From an uncultured Lachnospiraceae bacterium (GTDB lineage Bacteria > Bacillota > Clostridia > Lachnospirales > Lachnospiraceae): DNA of 64,000 nt. Of this stretch, positions 62,590-64,000 are shown one piece after another (position 1 is the first letter of the stretch; each line of letters begins with the position of its first letter). Location of the stretch: NCBI GenBank assembly GCA_948441955.1, contig CAOJQZ010000005.1, forward strand, positions 1 through 64,000, given 5' to 3'. Both the position numbers and the translations under genes were made by a program. The notes below the pieces were generated by a model, which did no database searches, was not told where the DNA came from, and saw only the letters and a program-made list of their open reading frames with translations.

Positions 62590-63045
62590 TTATCTTCCCT
62601 TTTTTTCTTTCACTGCTCTCACCCCCGGATTTCTTTGGAAAGCCATCCTTAAAAGGGCCTTTGTTACCTGAATAAATGCCGTCAATGCAAATATACCGTC
62701 AATAAAATAATACGCCCGCAGGCTGTCGGTTCCATTCATAAGAGTGAAACCAATATAAAGAGCACTTAAAAAAACTGTAGCGGCAAGCATAGTTGTGATC
62801 TGTATGGAGCGCTGACCTTTGTACCTTATATATAACACTGTCAGTATCACTGTCAATATGAATATAACGCCCATGACAGCGTACTGCATAAGCTCCATCG
62901 GATATTTTAGTTCCCAGCCCCGGTTTTTATAAACTACATATCTTGCCATTCCCATTTTCCTGCGTGTAAAATATTGTATCAAATATGCGCCGGCAAGGAG
63001 TGCGGCTTCAAATACGGAGACCAGGATATACAATGCTTTTTTCAT
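62590..63045 (-). CDS. Four-span membrane protein, unknown
   Basis: The product has 151 residues, four membrane spans and a short basic C-terminus. Nothing in it matches a family I recognise. It stands between the rhodanese gene and the first VTT gene, one base from the latter, with AAAGGTG as ribosome binding site, so it belongs to the same operon. Confidence 0.6.
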   Translation of the reverse strand: MKKALYILVSVFEAALLAGAYLIQYFTRRKMGMARYVVYKNRGWELKYPMELMQYAVMGVIFILTVILTVLYIRYKGQRSIQITTMLAATVFLSALYIGFTLMNGTDSLRAYYFIDGIFALTAFIQVTKALLRMAFQRNPGVRAVKEKKGR

Positions 63046-63068
63046 ATATTCACCTTTACAGCGCCTGT

Positions 63069-64000
63069 TTATTTTGCCGCCTTATCCGTCGGCAGCTTTC
63101 CAACGGTTGTGTACTCGCAGGAATCGCCTGCCGGATCTCCCACCTGTACCGGGTTGTCCTCCTCCATCTGCCACTGGAACCATCCGCCGTCATACAATGT
63201 TACATTTTCATAGCCGTTTTCATAGCAGATTAAAAATGGAATACATGCTCTCCAACCCGTACCGCAGTAAAAAGAAAGCTCGTTTTCCATAGATGCATCC
63301 GATTCGGAAAGGTATTCTTCCAATACGTCCACACCTACGGTTGTGCCATCCTCTTTATTATAAGAACCGTCATCCGTATCGTGTCCCCAGATAGCCCCCT
63401 GGGGTTCGCCTGCTCTGTCAATATAACCGTAGCCACTTGTCTCACCGGTAAATTCTGCTTTGCTTCGGATGCTTACCAGCTTAAAATTCTCATCGTTTTT
63501 CAGCTTATCCTTTGCATCCTCTATGGAAAGAATATATTCTGGATGTGCAGGAATCTCCGCGCCAAATGCTTCCTTCGACGCTTTCGGCTCGTTGACGCCT
63601 TCCTCTGTCTCATAACCAGCCTTCGTCCACGCTTCCATACCGCCGTCCAGACATTTCACATTCTCAACGCCTGCCCACAGCAACGTAACCGCCACACGGT
63701 CGTCGGCAGAATTACTCCCTGTGTCTCCATAGCAGATTACGGTTGTGTCCTTTGTGATTCCATAATCAGCCATAAGCTTCTCAATCTCTTCCGGCGTTCT
63801 GATATTCCAGAATTCTTCTGATTCTACAGAATCGGTATTCATATGAAAGGAGCCCTTAATATGACCCTCTTCATATGCCGGATCATCCGCCGTTTCGCCC
63901 CATGCGCACTCAAGAATCACATAATTCTCTGACTCCTTCTGGTTACCGTCAATCACGCTTTTTACCCACTCTGGGGTAACAAAGACTTTCTTCTGGTCTA
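63069..64000 (-). CDS. YnjE-like rhodanese/sulfurtransferase, N-terminus outside the window
   Basis: At least 310 residues lie inside the window. Two rhodanese domains are visible; the first has CYGDTGSNSADD at its active-loop position and no cysteine in the usual place besides Cys of CYGD, and the second has FYCGTGWRACIPF, the active-site loop CGTGWRA seen in E. coli YnjE. The frame stays open to the right edge (VFVTPEWVKSVIDGN precedes the internal GTG), so the start lies beyond 64000. It probably moves sulfane sulfur or selenium and is the first visible gene of the operon. Confidence 0.83.
   Translation of the reverse strand, partial: DQKKVFVTPEWVKSVIDGNQKESENYVILECAWGETADDPAYEEGHIKGSFHMNTDSVESEEFWNIRTPEEIEKLMADYGITKDTTVICYGDTGSNSADDRVAVTLLWAGVENVKCLDGGMEAWTKAGYETEEGVNEPKASKEAFGAEIPAHPEYILSIEDAKDKLKNDENFKLVSIRSKAEFTGETSGYGYIDRAGEPQGAIWGHDTDDGSYNKEDGTTVGVDVLEEYLSESDASMENELSFYCGTGWRACIPFLICYENGYENVTLYDGGWFQWQMEEDNPVQVGDPAGDSCEYTTVGKLPTDKAAK

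Noticed and set aside
1..64000. Mobile elements, prophage or integration sites
   Set aside because: No transposase, integrase, phage genes or flanking repeats were found on either strand.

Overview
The window is most likely chromosomal DNA of an anaerobic, endospore-forming Firmicute of the class Clostridia; my best guess is a Lachnospiraceae-type gut organism. The evidence is Stickland-type D-proline reductase, selenocysteine use, a complete spoIIA-spoVA block, rubredoxin, a T-box-controlled valS and AGGAGG-type ribosome binding sites throughout. I saw no rRNA, insertion sequence, prophage or CRISPR array.

Region 1 (about 0.4-10.6 kb) is proline fermentation. The minus-strand operon prdC-prdA-small gene-prdB-prdD-prdE encodes D-proline reductase; PrdB is read through an in-frame UGA followed by a SECIS-like hairpin. 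The gene for tRNA-Sec sits just upstream of prdC. The proline racemase gene prdF is transcribed in the opposite direction behind a long structured leader and is followed by a TetR regulator. A TauE/SafE-like permease gene, a YcxB-like gene and a free-standing structured RNA with its own promoter and terminator lie beyond prdE.

Region 2 (about 10.6-19.7 kb) is selenium metabolism, all on the minus strand: yedF, selD (itself a selenoprotein), selA, selB and a LysR regulator; then, after a terminator, a cysteine desulfurase-like gene, a YedE-type transporter, a TusA-like protein and a DUF3343 Se/S carrier-like protein. With the tRNA-Sec gene, the selenocysteine machinery and two of its client proteins lie within about 16 kb.

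Region 3 (about 19.7-38.9 kb) is mixed housekeeping and accessory DNA: a PHP phosphoesterase, a methyltransferase, rubredoxin, a HAD phosphatase, a PucR-regulated M20 peptidase/DUF5058 membrane cluster, an L,D-transpeptidase, an ECF sigma/DUF4179 pair with its own promoter, a P-type ATPase, a MacB-like ABC export system and a Na/phosphate symporter.

Region 4 (about 39-53 kb) is sporulation followed by housekeeping: spoIIAA-spoIIAB-sigF, then a textbook sigma-G promoter and spoVAA-AB-AC-AD-AE. A tocopherol-cyclase-like gene, out of frame at a run of seven T, interrupts the spoVA series. Then come a TPR membrane protein, folC, an LTA-synthase-like protein and T-box-regulated valS.

Region 5 (about 53-64 kb) is a tightly packed minus-strand operon of 12 genes running off the right edge. 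It contains a YnjE-like rhodanese, two VTT (TVP38/TMEM64) membrane proteins, two 'arsenosugar/selenodomain'-type transferases (one fused to an Fe-S/CCG module), a YnjB-C-D-like ABC importer, a nucleoside-hydrolase-like enzyme and a degenerate APH-type kinase. It resembles an elaborated Gram-positive version of the uncharacterised E. coli ydjXYZ-ynjABCDEF locus and is the best candidate here for an undescribed system.
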